Source of the DNA: Citrobacter sp. FP75
GTDB taxonomy: Bacteria; Pseudomonadota; Gammaproteobacteria; Enterobacterales; Enterobacteriaceae
DNA: 64,000 nt
Direction: 5' to 3'
Assembly (NCBI RefSeq): GCF_018342065.1
Contig: NZ_JAFDOE010000003.1
Coordinates: 558,001 to 622,000 of the forward strand
The position numbers were made by a program, and so were the translations under genes. The notes under the pieces were generated by a model, which was not told where the DNA came from, made no database searches, and saw only the letters and a list, made by a program, of their open reading frames with translations. Of the stretch, positions 9,855 to 20,869 are shown one piece after another (within the stretch, counting starts at the first letter, position 1; each line of letters begins with the position of its first letter).

Positions 9855-10601
9855 ATGCTGCTCACTATTATCACCGTCGCCTTTCGTAATCTGGAAGGGA
9901 TCGTCAAAACCCACGCGTCGTTAGCACATCTGGCGCAGGCGGGCGACATCAGCTTTGAATGGATTGTCGTTGATGGCGGTTCCGCCGACGGCACGCAGGA
10001 ATTTCTGGAAAACCTTAACGGTGAACATAGGTTACGGTTTGTCAGCGAGCCGGATAACGGCATCTATGATGCGATGAACAAAGGTATTGCGATGGCGCGC
10101 GGGCGGTTTGCGCTGTTTCTGAACTCCGGGGATATTCTGCATGCGAATGCCGCGCATTTTATTCGTCAACTCAAAACGCAAAGCGATAAGGTGATGGTGA
10201 CTGGCGATGCGCTGCTGGATTTTGGCGCTGGTCATAAAATTAAGCGCCGCGCCAAGCCCGGTTGGTATATTTATCACAGTCTGCCGGCCAGTCATCAGGC
10301 GATATTTTTTCCGCTCAGTGGACTTCATGCCTTTCACTATGACCTGCAATACAAAGTGTCATCCGATTATGCGCTGGCGGCCAAATTATATAAATCCGGT
10401 TATGCCTTTAAAAAGTTAAGCGGGCTGGTCTCTGAGTTTTCTATGGGCGGCGTATCGACGACAAATAATCTGCAGCTATGTCGGGATGCCAAAAAAGTCC
10501 AGCGACAAATATTACATATGCCGGGTTTTTGGGTCGGTTTGTCAGAATATTTACGCCTGCGCACCACCGGCAAAACAAAAACCTTATATGGCAAAACGTA
10601 A
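9855..10601 (+). CDS. wcaE: WcaE, colanic acid GT2 glycosyltransferase
   Basis: 248 residues, the E. coli length. A GT-A family 2 enzyme: [12 protein letters not shown] nucleotide-binding start, [10 protein letters not shown], and NSGD in the position of the metal-binding motif near residue 95. The ATG at 9855 is chosen by homology over an upstream frame inside wcaD. It adds a sugar to the lipid-linked unit; linkage not determined here. Confidence 0.94.
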   Translation: MLLTIITVAFRNLEGIVKTHASLAHLAQAGDISFEWIVVDGGSADGTQEFLENLNGEHRLRFVSEPDNGIYDAMNKGIAMARGRFALFLNSGDILHANAAHFIRQLKTQSDKVMVTGDALLDFGAGHKIKRRAKPGWYIYHSLPASHQAIFFPLSGLHAFHYDLQYKVSSDYALAAKLYKSGYAFKKLSGLVSEFSMGGVSTTNNLQLCRDAKKVQRQILHMPGFWVGLSEYLRLRTTGKTKTLYGKT

Positions 10602-10610
10602 AGGCGAAAT

Positions 10611-11165
10611 ATGCAGGATTTAAACGGCTTCACGCTGCCAAAAGGCTTTCGCGGTGGTGGTGCGATTAAAGTGCAATTATGGTGGGCGGTACAGGCAACA
10701 TTATTTCGTTTATCGCCGCAGGTGATGTATCGCTGGCGTGCGTTTTTATTACGAATGTTTGGCGCGAAAATAGGAAAAAACGTAGTCATTCGACCTTCAG
10801 TAAAAATTACCTATCCGTGGAAGTTAACCCTGGGAGATTACGCCTGGGTCGGTGATGACGCGGTGTTATATACGCTGGGTAATATTACGATTGGTGCGAA
10901 TGCGGTTATTTCGCAGAAAAGTTATTTATGCACCGGGAGTCATGATTATGCCAGCCCGCATTTTGATATTAACGCCACGCCTATTGTGATTGGCGAGAAA
11001 TGCTGGCTGGCGACAGATGTTTTTGTCGCACCCGGCGTGACGATTGGCGCTGGCACCGTCGTCGGGGCGCGAAGCAGCGTATTTAAATCGCTGCCCGCTA
11101 ATGCCGTTTGTCGGGGAAATCCCGCAGTCGTGACGCGCGAACGCGTTGAGAAAGTTACTCCCTGA
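10611..11165 (+). CDS. wcaF: WcaF, hexapeptide-repeat acetyltransferase
   Basis: 184 residues (182 in E. coli). A CysE/LacA/NodL-type acetyltransferase with a left-handed beta-helix; CTGSHDYASPHF holds the likely catalytic His of the SHD motif near residue 107, and VFVAPGVTIGAGTVVGARS forms later coils. Second acetyltransferase of the operon beside WcaB, in line with the two or more acetylation sites on colanic acid. It precedes the GDP-fucose genes. Confidence 0.94.
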   Translation: MQDLNGFTLPKGFRGGGAIKVQLWWAVQATLFRLSPQVMYRWRAFLLRMFGAKIGKNVVIRPSVKITYPWKLTLGDYAWVGDDAVLYTLGNITIGANAVISQKSYLCTGSHDYASPHFDINATPIVIGEKCWLATDVFVAPGVTIGAGTVVGARSSVFKSLPANAVCRGNPAVVTRERVEKVTP

Positions 11166-11189
11166 GGGGATCATTTAAGAGGTGAAAAC

Positions 11190-12311
11190 ATGTCAAAAGT
11201 CGCTCTCATTACTGGCGTAACCGGGCAGGATGGTTCTTACCTGGCAGAACTTCTGCTGGAAAAAGGTTATGAAGTTCATGGGATTAAACGTCGTGCGTCG
11301 TCGTTTAACACCGAGCGTGTGGACCATATCTATCAGGATCCGCACTCGGGTAATCCAAAATTCCATCTGCACTATGGCGATCTGACGGATACCTCCAACC
11401 TGACCCGTATTTTACAGGAAGTTCAGCCGGATGAAGTCTACAACCTCGGGGCAATGAGCCACGTGGCAGTGTCGTTTGAGTCACCGGAATATACCGCGGA
11501 TGTCGATGCGATCGGCACGCTGCGCCTGCTGGAGGCGATTCGCTTCCTCGGTCTGGAAAAGAAAACGCGTTTTTATCAGGCCTCCACGTCTGAACTGTAC
11601 GGCCTGGTGCAGGAAACGCCGCAGAAAGAAACCACCCCGTTTTACCCGCGTTCGCCGTATGCCGTCGCCAAACTGTACGCCTACTGGATAACCGTCAATT
11701 ACCGTGAATCTTACGGTATGTTCGCCTGTAACGGCATTCTGTTTAACCATGAATCCCCGCGTCGGGGCGAAACGTTCGTGACCCGCAAGATCACCCGTGC
11801 AATTGCCAATATAGCGCAAGGGCTGGAGTCGTGCCTGTATCTCGGCAACATGGACTCTCTGCGTGACTGGGGTCATGCGAAAGATTACGTGCGGATGCAG
11901 TGGATGATGCTGCAGCAGGACCAGCCGGAAGACTTTGTCATTGCCACCGGTGTGCAGTACTCCGTTCGCCAGTTTGTGGAGATGGCGGCCGCACAGTTGG
12001 GTATTAAATTGCGCTTTGAAGGTCACGGCGTTGAGGAGAAAGGCATTGTCGTTTCGGTAACCGGACACGATGCGCCGGGCGTGAAGCCGGGCGATGTGAT
12101 GATTGCGGTCGATCCGCGCTATTTCCGCCCGGCAGAAGTAGAAACGCTGCTCGGCGACCCGGCAAAGGCGCACGACAAACTGGGCTGGAAGCCGGAAATC
12201 ACTCTGCGTCAGATGATCGCCGAAATGGTTGCTACTGACCTGGAAGCGGCGAAGAAACATTCCCTGCTGAAATCTCACGGTTATGAGGTCGCCATCGCGC
12301 TGGAGTACTAA
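11190..12311 (+). CDS. gmd: Gmd, GDP-mannose 4,6-dehydratase
   Basis: 373 residues, identical length to E. coli Gmd. It turns GDP-D-mannose into GDP-4-keto-6-deoxy-mannose, the first committed step to GDP-L-fucose. Extended SDR signs: [10 protein letters not shown] at the NADP site, STSELYG with the Thr/Ser-Ser-Glu of the dehydratase, and Tyr-x3-Lys in [16 protein letters not shown] Shine-Dalgarno GAGGTG lies just before the ATG. Its product passes to Fcl, encoded two bases downstream. Confidence 0.98.
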   Translation: MSKVALITGVTGQDGSYLAELLLEKGYEVHGIKRRASSFNTERVDHIYQDPHSGNPKFHLHYGDLTDTSNLTRILQEVQPDEVYNLGAMSHVAVSFESPEYTADVDAIGTLRLLEAIRFLGLEKKTRFYQASTSELYGLVQETPQKETTPFYPRSPYAVAKLYAYWITVNYRESYGMFACNGILFNHESPRRGETFVTRKITRAIANIAQGLESCLYLGNMDSLRDWGHAKDYVRMQWMMLQQDQPEDFVIATGVQYSVRQFVEMAAAQLGIKLRFEGHGVEEKGIVVSVTGHDAPGVKPGDVMIAVDPRYFRPAEVETLLGDPAKAHDKLGWKPEITLRQMIAEMVATDLEAAKKHSLLKSHGYEVAIALEY

Positions 12312-12313
12312 GG

Positions 12314-13279
12314 ATGCTGAAACAACGTATTTTTGTGGCGGGCCATCGCGGGATGGTGGGGTCTGCCATCGTCAGACAGCTGGCCCTGCGCGATAACGTG
12401 GAACTGGTGCTGCGTACTCGCGATGAACTCAATCTGCTGGACGCACGCGCGGTGCAGCAGTTTTTTGCCACTGAGCATATCGACCAGGTGTATCTGGCGG
12501 CGGCTAAAGTGGGTGGGATTGTGGCGAACAATACCTATCCCGCTGATTTCATTTACGAAAACATGATGATTGAGAGCAACATCATTCACGCGGCGCACAG
12601 CCATAACGTGAATAAGCTGTTGTTCCTCGGTTCATCCTGTATTTACCCGAAGATGGCCAACCAGCCGATGCGCGAAAGCGAACTGTTGCAGGGAACGCTT
12701 GAGGCCACTAACGAGCCCTACGCGATTGCCAAAATCGCCGGGATCAAGTTGTGCGAGTCGTATAACCGCCAGTATGGCCGCGATTACCGCTCGGTGATGC
12801 CAACCAATCTTTACGGGCCGCAGGACAACTTTCATCCGAATAACTCGCACGTGATCCCGGCGTTGCTGCGCCGCTTTCATGAAGCCTGCGAGCAAAATGC
12901 ACCGGACGTGGTGGTGTGGGGGAGCGGAACGCCGATGCGCGAGTTTCTGCACGTGGATGACATGGCAGCCGCCAGTATCCACGTGATGGAACTGGACCGC
13001 GAAGTCTGGCAGGAACACACCCAGCCGATGTTATCGCACATCAACGTGGGAACCGGCGTGGACTGCACCATTCGCGAACTGGCGCAGACGGTTGCGAAGG
13101 TAGTGGGCTACAAAGGCCGCGTGGTGTTTGACGCCAGCAAACCCGACGGCACGCCGCGTAAATTGCTGGACGTCACGCGCCTGCACCAGTTGGGCTGGTA
13201 TCACGAAGTGTCGCTGGAGGTTGGGCTTGCCAGCACGTATCAGTGGTTTCTTGAAAATCAGCAGCGCTACCGGGGGTAA
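12314..13279 (+). CDS. fcl: Fcl (WcaG), GDP-fucose synthase
   Basis: 321 residues, as in E. coli. A bifunctional 3,5-epimerase/4-reductase that finishes GDP-L-fucose using NADPH. SDR signs: [12 protein letters not shown] at the cofactor site, LGSSCIYP with the catalytic Ser and Cys, and YAIAKIAG with Tyr-x3-Lys. Follows gmd by two bases. Confidence 0.98.
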   Translation: MLKQRIFVAGHRGMVGSAIVRQLALRDNVELVLRTRDELNLLDARAVQQFFATEHIDQVYLAAAKVGGIVANNTYPADFIYENMMIESNIIHAAHSHNVNKLLFLGSSCIYPKMANQPMRESELLQGTLEATNEPYAIAKIAGIKLCESYNRQYGRDYRSVMPTNLYGPQDNFHPNNSHVIPALLRRFHEACEQNAPDVVVWGSGTPMREFLHVDDMAAASIHVMELDREVWQEHTQPMLSHINVGTGVDCTIRELAQTVAKVVGYKGRVVFDASKPDGTPRKLLDVTRLHQLGWYHEVSLEVGLASTYQWFLENQQRYRG

Positions 13280-13281
13280 GC

Positions 13282-13761
13282 ATGTTTGTACGTCATGAAG
13301 ATTTCGCCACGGTAGTGCGCTGTACTCCGCTGATTTCCATTGATTTGCTGGTGGAAAATGCGCGCGGTGAGTTCCTGCTGGGCAAGCGCCTCAACCGTCC
13401 CGCCCAAGGATGTTGGTTTGTCCCGGGCGGTCGGGTGCAGAAAGATGAACGGCTTGAGGGCGCGTTTGAGCGCCTGACGCTGGCGGAACTGGGCTTACGT
13501 TTGCCTCTGCCATCCGCGGAGTTTTATGGCGTCTGGCAGCACTTCTATGACGATAATTTTTCCGGGGAGGATTTCTCAACGCATTACATCGTGCTGGGAT
13601 TTCGTCTGCGGGTGTCGGAAAACGATCTGCAACTGCCCGATGTTCAACATGATGCGTACCGCTGGCTGACGCCACAGGCCGTGCTGGACAGCGACAACGT
13701 GCACGATAACAGCCGGGCGTACTTTTTACCGCAACGCCAGTCCGGGGTGCCGGGCTTATGA
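13282..13761 (+). CDS. gmm: Gmm (NudD/WcaH), GDP-mannose mannosyl hydrolase
   Basis: 159 residues. A Nudix-fold enzyme hydrolysing GDP-mannose and GDP-glucose to GDP and free sugar. The Nudix box is the divergent type of this family ([24 protein letters not shown] from about residue 50), lacking the full REUXEE core, which matches its unusual glycosyl hydrolase chemistry. It may adjust GDP-sugar pools. Two bases after fcl; its stop overlaps wcaI (ATGA). Confidence 0.96.
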   Translation: MFVRHEDFATVVRCTPLISIDLLVENARGEFLLGKRLNRPAQGCWFVPGGRVQKDERLEGAFERLTLAELGLRLPLPSAEFYGVWQHFYDDNFSGEDFSTHYIVLGFRLRVSENDLQLPDVQHDAYRWLTPQAVLDSDNVHDNSRAYFLPQRQSGVPGL

Positions 13762-14981
13762 AAATTCTGGTGTATGGCATCAATTACTCACCGGAACTGA
13801 CCGGTATCGGCAAGTACACTGGCGAGATGGTGGAGTGGATGGCGCAAGCGGGGCATGAGGTTCGGGTGATCACTGCGCCGCCTTATTATCCGCAGTGGAA
13901 AGTGAACGGTCGCTATTCTGCCTGGCGTTACCGTCGGGAAGAGGGTGATGCCACCGTCTGGCGCTGTCCGCTGTATGTGCCAAAGCAGCCCTCAACGCTG
14001 AAACGCCTGCTGCATTTAGGCAGTTTTGCCGTGAGCAGTTTTTTCCCGCTCATGGCGCAGCGGCGCTGGAAGCCCGATCGCATTATTGGCGTAGTGCCGA
14101 CGCTGTTTTGCACGCCCGGCATGCGCCTGTTGGCGAAACTTTCCGGGGCGCGCACGCTGTTGCACATTCAGGATTACGAAGTTGACGCCATGCTCGGCCT
14201 TGGGATGGTCGGGAAAGGTGGAGGCGGCAAAATGGCAACGCTTGCCAGCGCGTTTGAGCGCAGCGGCCTGCATAACGTCGATTATGTCTCAACCATCTCG
14301 CGCTCGATGATGAACAAAGCGCAGGAAAAAGGCGTAGCGCAGGAAAAGGTCATTTTCTTTCCTAACTGGTCGGAAGTGGCGCGTTTTCGTGAGGTGACTG
14401 AGGATGACGCGCGGGCGCTGCGTCAGCAGCTCGGTTTGCCTGAAAATCAAAAAATTATTTTGTACTCGGGCAACATCGGGGAAAAGCAGGGGCTGGAGAG
14501 CGTGATTGATGCCGCCGCAGAACTGAGCACTCAGCCCTGGCTGTTTGTGATTGTCGGGCAGGGGGGTGGCAAAGCGCGGCTGGAAAACATGGCCCGCGAA
14601 CGTGGCCTGAGTAACGTGAAATTTTTCCCCTTGCAGCCTTACGACGCGCTGCCTGCGCTGCTAAAGATAGGCGATTGCCATTTAGTGGTGCAAAAGCGCG
14701 GTGCGGCGGATGCCGTACTGCCCTCCAAGCTGACCAATATCCTCGCCGTTGGCGGCAACGCGGTGATCACCGCCGAGCCTGAAACCGAACTGGGCCAGCT
14801 CTGCGAGAACCATCCGGGAATTGCGGTATGCGTGGCGCCAGAATCGGTGAGCGCGCTGGTGGCCGGAATTACCCAGGCGCTCTTTATGCCTGAAACCAAC
14901 ACGGTGGCACGTGACTATGCCGAGCGCACGCTGGAAAAAGACCGCGTGCTCAGCCAATTTATTGCAGATATACGGGGATAA
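13758..14981 (+). CDS. wcaI: WcaI, colanic acid GT4 glycosyltransferase
   Basis: 407 residues, equal to E. coli WcaI. A GT-B enzyme: [21 protein letters not shown] at the N terminus, donor domain with [14 protein letters not shown] and the C-terminal [20 protein letters not shown]. WcaI is generally taken as the fucosyltransferase adding fucose to the WcaJ-primed glucose. That role comes from the literature on the family and is not visible here. Confidence 0.94.
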   Translation: MKILVYGINYSPELTGIGKYTGEMVEWMAQAGHEVRVITAPPYYPQWKVNGRYSAWRYRREEGDATVWRCPLYVPKQPSTLKRLLHLGSFAVSSFFPLMAQRRWKPDRIIGVVPTLFCTPGMRLLAKLSGARTLLHIQDYEVDAMLGLGMVGKGGGGKMATLASAFERSGLHNVDYVSTISRSMMNKAQEKGVAQEKVIFFPNWSEVARFREVTEDDARALRQQLGLPENQKIILYSGNIGEKQGLESVIDAAAELSTQPWLFVIVGQGGGKARLENMARERGLSNVKFFPLQPYDALPALLKIGDCHLVVQKRGAADAVLPSKLTNILAVGGNAVITAEPETELGQLCENHPGIAVCVAPESVSALVAGITQALFMPETNTVARDYAERTLEKDRVLSQFIADIRG

Positions 14982-14984
14982 ATC

Positions 14985-16421
14985 ATGAGTCAACGTACCC
15001 TCTTTCCGGTCGTGATGGCCGGTGGCTCCGGCAGCCGTTTGTGGCCGCTGTCCCGCGTCCTGTATCCCAAGCAGTTCCTGTGCCTGAAGGGCGATCTCAC
15101 CATGCTGCAAACCACAGTATGCCGTCTGAACGGCGTGGCATGCGAAAGCCCGGTGGTTATCTGCAACGAGCAGCATCGCTTTATTGTTGCCGAGCAGCTT
15201 CGACAGCTTAATAAGCTGACTGAAAACATCATTCTGGAACCCGCCGGACGTAACACAGCACCGGCGATTGCGCTGGCTGCACTGGCGGCAAAACGTCACT
15301 CCCCGGACGCTGACCCGCTGATGCTGGTGCTGGCGGCGGATCATGTGATTACTGATGAAGAGGCGTTTCGCGAGGCGGTTCGCAAGGCCATGCCGTATGC
15401 CGAAGCAGGCAAGCTGGTGACGTTTGGTATCGTCCCGGACGCTGCGCAAACCGGATACGGCTATATCCGCCGTGGCAACGTCTGCCCTGCAACCACCGAT
15501 GTGGTTGCTTTTGCGGTGGCGCAGTTTGTGGAAAAACCGGATCAGGAAACCGCGCAAGCCTACGTGGCAAGCGGTGACTATTACTGGAACAGCGGCATGT
15601 TTCTGTTCCGTGCCGGGCGCTATCTGGAAGAGCTGGAAAAGTATCGTCCCGATATTCTGAGCGCCTGCGAGAAGGCGATGAGCACGGTCGATCCCGATCT
15701 CGATTTTGTCCGCGTCGACGAAGAGGCGTTTCTCGCCTGCCCGGAAGAATCGGTGGATTATGCGGTGATGGAGCATACCGCAGACGCGGTGGTGATGCCG
15801 ATGGACGCGGGCTGGAGCGATGTGGGTTCCTGGTCATCGCTGTGGGAGATAAGCGCGCATACCGCCGAGGGCAATGTGCATCACGGTGACGTCATTAGCC
15901 ACAAAACCGAAAACAGCTACGTCTACGCGGAGTCCGGACTGGTGACTACCGTTGGGGTGAAAGATCTGGTGGTGGTGCAGACCAAAGACGCGGTGCTGAT
16001 TGCCGATCGTAACGCGGTACAGGATGTGAAAAAAGTGGTGGAGCAGATTAAAGCAGACGGTCGCCATGAGCATCATATTCACCGCGAGGTGTACCGCCCG
16101 TGGGGCAAGTATGACTCCATCGACGCCGGAGAGCGTTACCAGGTTAAGCGCATTACCGTAAAACCTGGCGAAGGATTGTCGGTGCAGATGCACCATCACC
16201 GCGCAGAGCACTGGGTGGTAGTGGCTGGAACGGCGAAGGTGACGATCGATGATGACATCAAACTGCTCGCGGAAAACGAGTCTGTCTATATTCCGCTCGG
16301 GGCGACGCACTGCCTGGAGAACCCCGGAAAAATCCCGCTCGATCTGATTGAAGTCCGCTCGGGATCTTACCTTGATGAGGATGATGTTGTGCGGTTTGCG
16401 GATCGCTACGGTCGGGTTTAA
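14985..16421 (+). CDS. cpsB: CpsB (ManC), mannose-1-phosphate guanylyltransferase
   Basis: 478 residues, as in E. coli. It makes GDP-mannose from mannose-1-phosphate and GTP. The pyrophosphorylase signature [12 protein letters not shown] lies at the N terminus, FVEKP in the middle, and a C-terminal cupin domain (about 365-470) carries the isomerase-type signature [10 protein letters not shown]; the type II family can be bifunctional with phosphomannose isomerase. It supplies Gmd and the mannose-derived sugars of colanic acid. Confidence 0.97.
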   Translation: MSQRTLFPVVMAGGSGSRLWPLSRVLYPKQFLCLKGDLTMLQTTVCRLNGVACESPVVICNEQHRFIVAEQLRQLNKLTENIILEPAGRNTAPAIALAALAAKRHSPDADPLMLVLAADHVITDEEAFREAVRKAMPYAEAGKLVTFGIVPDAAQTGYGYIRRGNVCPATTDVVAFAVAQFVEKPDQETAQAYVASGDYYWNSGMFLFRAGRYLEELEKYRPDILSACEKAMSTVDPDLDFVRVDEEAFLACPEESVDYAVMEHTADAVVMPMDAGWSDVGSWSSLWEISAHTAEGNVHHGDVISHKTENSYVYAESGLVTTVGVKDLVVVQTKDAVLIADRNAVQDVKKVVEQIKADGRHEHHIHREVYRPWGKYDSIDAGERYQVKRITVKPGEGLSVQMHHHRAEHWVVVAGTAKVTIDDDIKLLAENESVYIPLGATHCLENPGKIPLDLIEVRSGSYLDEDDVVRFADRYGRV

Positions 16422-16433
16422 CACGACATCATC

Positions 16434-16472
16434 GTTGTCGGATGGCGGCTGAACGCCTTATCCGGTCTACGA
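16434..16472. repeat. REP-like palindrome between cpsB and cpsG
   Basis: Reads TTGTCGGATGGCGGCTGAA then CGCCTTATCCGGTCTACG, the common enterobacterial REP layout (GCCGGATGGCGGC...GCCTTATCCGGC). It lies in the only sizeable gap (126 bp) in the middle of the colanic acid operon, where it may protect or partly end the upstream mRNA. Confidence 0.75.
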
Positions 16473-16547
16473 ACGAATGGTTATTCATTTTGTGAAAAAC
16501 ATCTCCTGTCGGGAGAGGGCTTCCTGTTGCCTGAAAAAGGGTAAATC

Positions 16548-17918
16548 ATGACAAAACTGACCTGTTTTAAAGCGTATGACATTCGCGGCCGACTGGGCGA
16601 AGAGCTCAATGAAGATATCGCCTGGCGCATTGGTCGTGCTTATGGCGAACTCCTGAAACCAAAAATTATTGTCCTGGGTGGCGATGTCCGTCTGACCAGC
16701 GAGACGCTGAAGCGCGCGCTGGCAAACGGGCTGCAGGACGCAGGGGTGGAGGTGCTGGATATTGGCATGTCAGGCACCGAAGAGATTTACTTTGCCACCT
16801 TTCACCTCGGCGTGGACGGCGGTATCGAAGTGACCGCCAGCCATAATCCGCTGGATTATAACGGCATGAAGCTGGTACGTGAGGGCGCTCGGCCCATCAG
16901 CGGTGATAGCGGCCTGCGTGAGATCCAGCGGCTGGCGGAAGCCAACGACTTCCCGCCCGTCAATATGGCAAATCGCGGTAGCTACACAACGATCAATCCG
17001 CGCGCAGCTTACATTGATCATCTGCTTGGCTACATCGACGTTAACAATCTGCAACCGCTGAAGCTGGTACTTAACGCCGGTAACGGCGCGGCAGGTCCGG
17101 TGGTGGATGCCATTGAGGCACGATTTAACGCGCTCGGCGTTCCCGTCGAATTGATCAAGATCCACAACGTCCCGGATGGCTCCTTCCCGAACGGTATACC
17201 TAATCCGCTGCTGCCGGAATGTCGTGCGGATACCCGTAACGCGGTGATTGAACACGGCGCGGATATGGGGATTGCCTTTGACGGCGATTTTGACCGCTGC
17301 TTCCTGTTCGATGAGAAAGGCCAGTTTATTGAGGGCTATTACATTGTCGGCCTGCTGGCGGAAGCGTTTCTGGAGAAACACCCGGGGGCGAAGATCATTC
17401 ACGACCCGCGTCTGTCGTGGAACACGGTCGATGTGGTGACGGCGGCGGGCGGTAAGCCGGTGATGTCGAAAACCGGGCATGCGTTTATCAAAGAGCGGAT
17501 GCGCCATGAAGATGCGATCTACGGCGGCGAGATGAGCGCCCATCACTATTTTCGCGATTTTGCCTACTGCGACAGCGGAATGATCCCATGGCTGCTGGTC
17601 GCGGAGTTGTTGTGCCTGAAAGGTCAGTCGCTTGGTGAACTGGTTCGCGACCGGATGGCAGCTTACCCGGCGAGCGGGGAAATTAACAGCACTCTGGCAG
17701 AGCCTGTGGCGGCTATCGAGCGGGTGGAGCAGCATTTCTCCGGCGAAGCGCTGGCGGTTGACAGAACCGATGGCATCAGCATGTCGTTTGTTGACTGGCG
17801 CTTCAATTTACGTTCCTCCAATACTGAACCGGTGGTGCGTCTGAACGTGGAATCGCGCGGAGACATTGCGTTGATGGAAGCGCGAACGCGCACTCTTCTG
17901 GCGTTGCTGAATCAGTAA
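16548..17918 (+). CDS. cpsG: CpsG (ManB), phosphomannomutase
   Basis: 456 residues, same as E. coli. It converts mannose-6-phosphate to mannose-1-phosphate for CpsB. Alpha-D-phosphohexomutase signs: [13 protein letters not shown] with the phosphorylated Ser near residue 98, the metal-binding FDGDFDR near residue 245, the sugar-binding [12 protein letters not shown], and the phosphate-binding RSSNTEP near the C terminus. It follows cpsB by 126 bp with a REP element between them. Confidence 0.97.
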   Translation: MTKLTCFKAYDIRGRLGEELNEDIAWRIGRAYGELLKPKIIVLGGDVRLTSETLKRALANGLQDAGVEVLDIGMSGTEEIYFATFHLGVDGGIEVTASHNPLDYNGMKLVREGARPISGDSGLREIQRLAEANDFPPVNMANRGSYTTINPRAAYIDHLLGYIDVNNLQPLKLVLNAGNGAAGPVVDAIEARFNALGVPVELIKIHNVPDGSFPNGIPNPLLPECRADTRNAVIEHGADMGIAFDGDFDRCFLFDEKGQFIEGYYIVGLLAEAFLEKHPGAKIIHDPRLSWNTVDVVTAAGGKPVMSKTGHAFIKERMRHEDAIYGGEMSAHHYFRDFAYCDSGMIPWLLVAELLCLKGQSLGELVRDRMAAYPASGEINSTLAEPVAAIERVEQHFSGEALAVDRTDGISMSFVDWRFNLRSSNTEPVVRLNVESRGDIALMEARTRTLLALLNQ

Positions 17919-17972
17919 TGCCGGTGCTTCCCTTGTCCGACAGTGGGCAAGGGGCGACTAACAGGAACCACG

Positions 17973-19367
17973 ATGACACATCTAAAAAAGCGCCAACGCG
18001 CGAAAACCAATGCGTCGTTAATCTCAATGGTGCAACGCTTTTCAGATATCACCATCATGTTCGGCGGGCTATGGCTGGTCTGCGAACTGAGCGGCTTGCC
18101 CTTCCTGTACATGCACCTGCTGGTAGCGCTGATCACGCTGGTGGTTTTTCAGATGCTGGGGGGGATCACCGATTTTTATCGCTCCTGGCGCGGTGTCAAA
18201 ATTTCTACCGAGCTGGTGCTGCTGCTGCAAAACTGGACGCTGAGCCTGATTTTCAGCGCGGGGTTAATTGCCTTTAATAACGATTTTGACAACCGGCTTG
18301 CGGTCTGGCTGGCGTGGTATCTGCTGTCAAGCGTTGGCCTGCTGCTGTGTCGTGCGTTCATTCGCTACGGCGCAGGATGGTTACGCAACCGGGGGTACAA
18401 CACCCGCCGGGTGGCGGTAGCGGGCGACCTTCCTGCCGGACAAATGTTGCTGGACAGCTTTCGCCATGAACCGTGGCTGGGCTTTGAGGTCGCGGGTGTC
18501 TATCACGACCCCAGGCCCGGACGTAATTCCCGGGATTGGGCCGGAAATCTACAACAGCTGGTGGAGGATGCCAAAGCTTCACGCATACACAACGTCTATA
18601 TCGCCATGTCGATGAACGATGGCGCGTGTGTGAAAACACTGGTGCGCGACCTGGCCGACACCACCTGTTCGGTGATCCTGATCCCCGATGTCTTTACATT
18701 CAACATCTTGCATTCGCGTATTGAAGAGATGAACGGCGTGCCGGTGGTTCCGCTGTATGACACGCCGCTGTCGGGCATTAACCGTTTGCTGAAACGCGCG
18801 GAAGATATCGTGCTGGCCTCGCTGATCCTGCTGCTGATTTCCCCGGTGCTGTGCGGCATTGCGCTGACGGTGAAGCTGACCTCGAAAGGGCCGGTCATTT
18901 TCCGCCAGACCCGCTATGGCATGGACGGTAAGCCGATCAAGGTGTGGAAGTTTCGCTCGATGAAGGTGATGGAAAACGACGCGGTAGTGACCCAGGCGAC
19001 GCAAAACGATCCGCGCGTTACCCGCGTGGGTAACTTCCTGCGCCGCACGTCGCTCGATGAACTGCCGCAGTTTATCAACGTGCTGACGGGCGGCATGTCG
19101 ATCGTTGGGCCGCGCCCCCATGCGGTGGCGCACAACGAGCAATACCGTCAACTGATTGAAGGCTACATGCTGCGCCATAAGGTGAAACCGGGCATTACCG
19201 GCTGGGCGCAAATCAACGGCTGGCGCGGTGAAACCGACACGCTGGAGAAAATGGAAAAACGGGTGGAATTTGACCTCGAATACATCCGCGAATGGAGCGT
19301 GTGGTTCGATATCAAGATTGTTTTTCTGACGGTATTTAAGGGTTTTGTTAACAAAGCGGCGTATTAA
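17973..19367 (+). CDS. wcaJ: WcaJ, undecaprenyl-phosphate glucose-1-phosphate transferase
   Basis: 464 residues, the E. coli length. It starts each colanic acid unit by moving glucose-1-phosphate from UDP-glucose to undecaprenyl phosphate. Membrane helices at about 30-140, a central Rossmann-like CoA-binding domain, a further helix near 280 and the cytoplasmic bacterial sugar transferase domain with KVWKFRSMKV, RRTSLDELPQF and GITGWAQINGWRGE. The ATG at 17973 (MTHLKKRQRAKTN) matches the family start; an earlier in-frame ATG at 17943 would add ten non-conserved residues. Confidence 0.97.
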   Translation: MTHLKKRQRAKTNASLISMVQRFSDITIMFGGLWLVCELSGLPFLYMHLLVALITLVVFQMLGGITDFYRSWRGVKISTELVLLLQNWTLSLIFSAGLIAFNNDFDNRLAVWLAWYLLSSVGLLLCRAFIRYGAGWLRNRGYNTRRVAVAGDLPAGQMLLDSFRHEPWLGFEVAGVYHDPRPGRNSRDWAGNLQQLVEDAKASRIHNVYIAMSMNDGACVKTLVRDLADTTCSVILIPDVFTFNILHSRIEEMNGVPVVPLYDTPLSGINRLLKRAEDIVLASLILLLISPVLCGIALTVKLTSKGPVIFRQTRYGMDGKPIKVWKFRSMKVMENDAVVTQATQNDPRVTRVGNFLRRTSLDELPQFINVLTGGMSIVGPRPHAVAHNEQYRQLIEGYMLRHKVKPGITGWAQINGWRGETDTLEKMEKRVEFDLEYIREWSVWFDIKIVFLTVFKGFVNKAAY

Positions 19368-19369
19368 AC

Positions 19370-20848
19370 ATGAGCTTACGAGAAAAAACCCTTAACGGCG
19401 CGAAGTGGTCAGCGATCGCCACCGTGATCATCATTGGCCTTGGGCTAATCCAGATGACTGTGCTGGCGCGCATTATCGATAACCATCAGTTTGGGCTGCT
19501 GACCGTGTCGCTGGTCATTATTGCGCTGGCCGATACGCTGTCTGATTTCGGTATTGCCAACTCAATTATCCAGCGTAAAGCGATTGGGTATCTCGAACTT
19601 ACTACCCTGTACTGGCTGAACGTTGGGCTGGGGATGGTGGTGTGTCTGGCGATGTTCCTGCTCAGCGATGCAATTGCCGAGGTATTGAAGAATCCCGATC
19701 TGGCACCGCTGATTAAAACGCTGTCGCTGGCGTTTGTGCTGATCCCGCATGGGCAGCAGTTTCGCGCGCTGATGCAAAAGGAAATGGCCTTCAACAAGAT
19801 TGGCATGATCGAGACCAGCGCGGTGCTGGCCGGGTTTAGCGTTACCGTGGTCAGCGCCCACGTCTGGCCGCTGGCGATGACCGCGATTGTGGGATATCTG
19901 GCGAACTGCGCGCTACGCACGCTGTTGTTTGGCTATTTTGGCCGCCAGATTTATCGCCCCGGCCTGCATTTTTCACTTTCATCGGTGACGTCGAACCTGC
20001 GCTTTGGCGCGTGGCTGACGGCAGACAGCATCATCAATTATGTGAATACCAACCTTTCCACGCTGGTGCTGGCCAGAACGTTGGGCGCAGGCGTGGCGGG
20101 GGGATTCAATCTCGCCTGGAACGTGGCGGTGGTCCCGCCCATCAAACTGAACCCGATTATCACCCGCGTGCTGTTTCCGGCGTTTGCCAAAATTCAGGAT
20201 GACAGCGAGAAACTGCGGGTGAATTTCTACAAGCTCCTGTCGGTTGTCGGCATCATCAACTTCCCTGCGCTGCTGGGCCTGATGGTGGTGTCGAACAACC
20301 TGGTGCCGCTGGTGTTTGGCGAGAAGTGGAGCGCCATCGTCCCCATTCTGCAACTGCTGTGCGTCGTTGGGCTGCTGCGATCTGTGGGGAATCCGATTGG
20401 TTCGCTGCTGATGGCAAAAGCCCGCGTTGATATCAGCTTCAAATTCAACATCTTTAAAACCTGTCTGTTTATTCCGGCCATTCTCATTGGCGGACATCTG
20501 GCGGGCGCGATGGGCGTGACGCTGGGCTTTTTGCTGGTGCAGGTGATCAACACCATCCTGAGTTACTTCGTGATGATTAAACCGGTGCTTGGCAGCAGCT
20601 ACCGACAGTACATGCTCAGCCTGTGGCTGCCGTTTTATCTCTCCTTACCTACGCTGGTCGTCAGCTATCTGCTGGGTATTGCGCTGCAGGGCCAACTGAC
20701 GTTAAGCCTGCTGCTAGGTCTGCAGATTGCGTCGGGCGCGCTGGCGTTTGCCGGGGTAATTGTCCTGTCGCGCCACCCGCTGGTGGTGGAGATCAAGCGC
20801 CAGTTCTGCCGCAGTGAAAAAATGAAAACCCTGCTCCGTGCAGGGTAA
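19370..20848 (+). CDS. wzxC: WzxC, colanic acid repeat-unit flippase
   Basis: 492 residues, the E. coli length. A MOP/MATE-superfamily transporter with about twelve to fourteen membrane helices, starting MSLREKTLNGAKWSA. It moves the undecaprenyl-linked colanic acid unit across the inner membrane for polymerisation. It starts two bases after wcaJ. Standard for this operon. Confidence 0.96.
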   Translation: MSLREKTLNGAKWSAIATVIIIGLGLIQMTVLARIIDNHQFGLLTVSLVIIALADTLSDFGIANSIIQRKAIGYLELTTLYWLNVGLGMVVCLAMFLLSDAIAEVLKNPDLAPLIKTLSLAFVLIPHGQQFRALMQKEMAFNKIGMIETSAVLAGFSVTVVSAHVWPLAMTAIVGYLANCALRTLLFGYFGRQIYRPGLHFSLSSVTSNLRFGAWLTADSIINYVNTNLSTLVLARTLGAGVAGGFNLAWNVAVVPPIKLNPIITRVLFPAFAKIQDDSEKLRVNFYKLLSVVGIINFPALLGLMVVSNNLVPLVFGEKWSAIVPILQLLCVVGLLRSVGNPIGSLLMAKARVDISFKFNIFKTCLFIPAILIGGHLAGAMGVTLGFLLVQVINTILSYFVMIKPVLGSSYRQYMLSLWLPFYLSLPTLVVSYLLGIALQGQLTLSLLLGLQIASGALAFAGVIVLSRHPLVVEIKRQFCRSEKMKTLLRAG

Positions 20849-20869
20849 AAAATGTTTTAAGAGGTCATG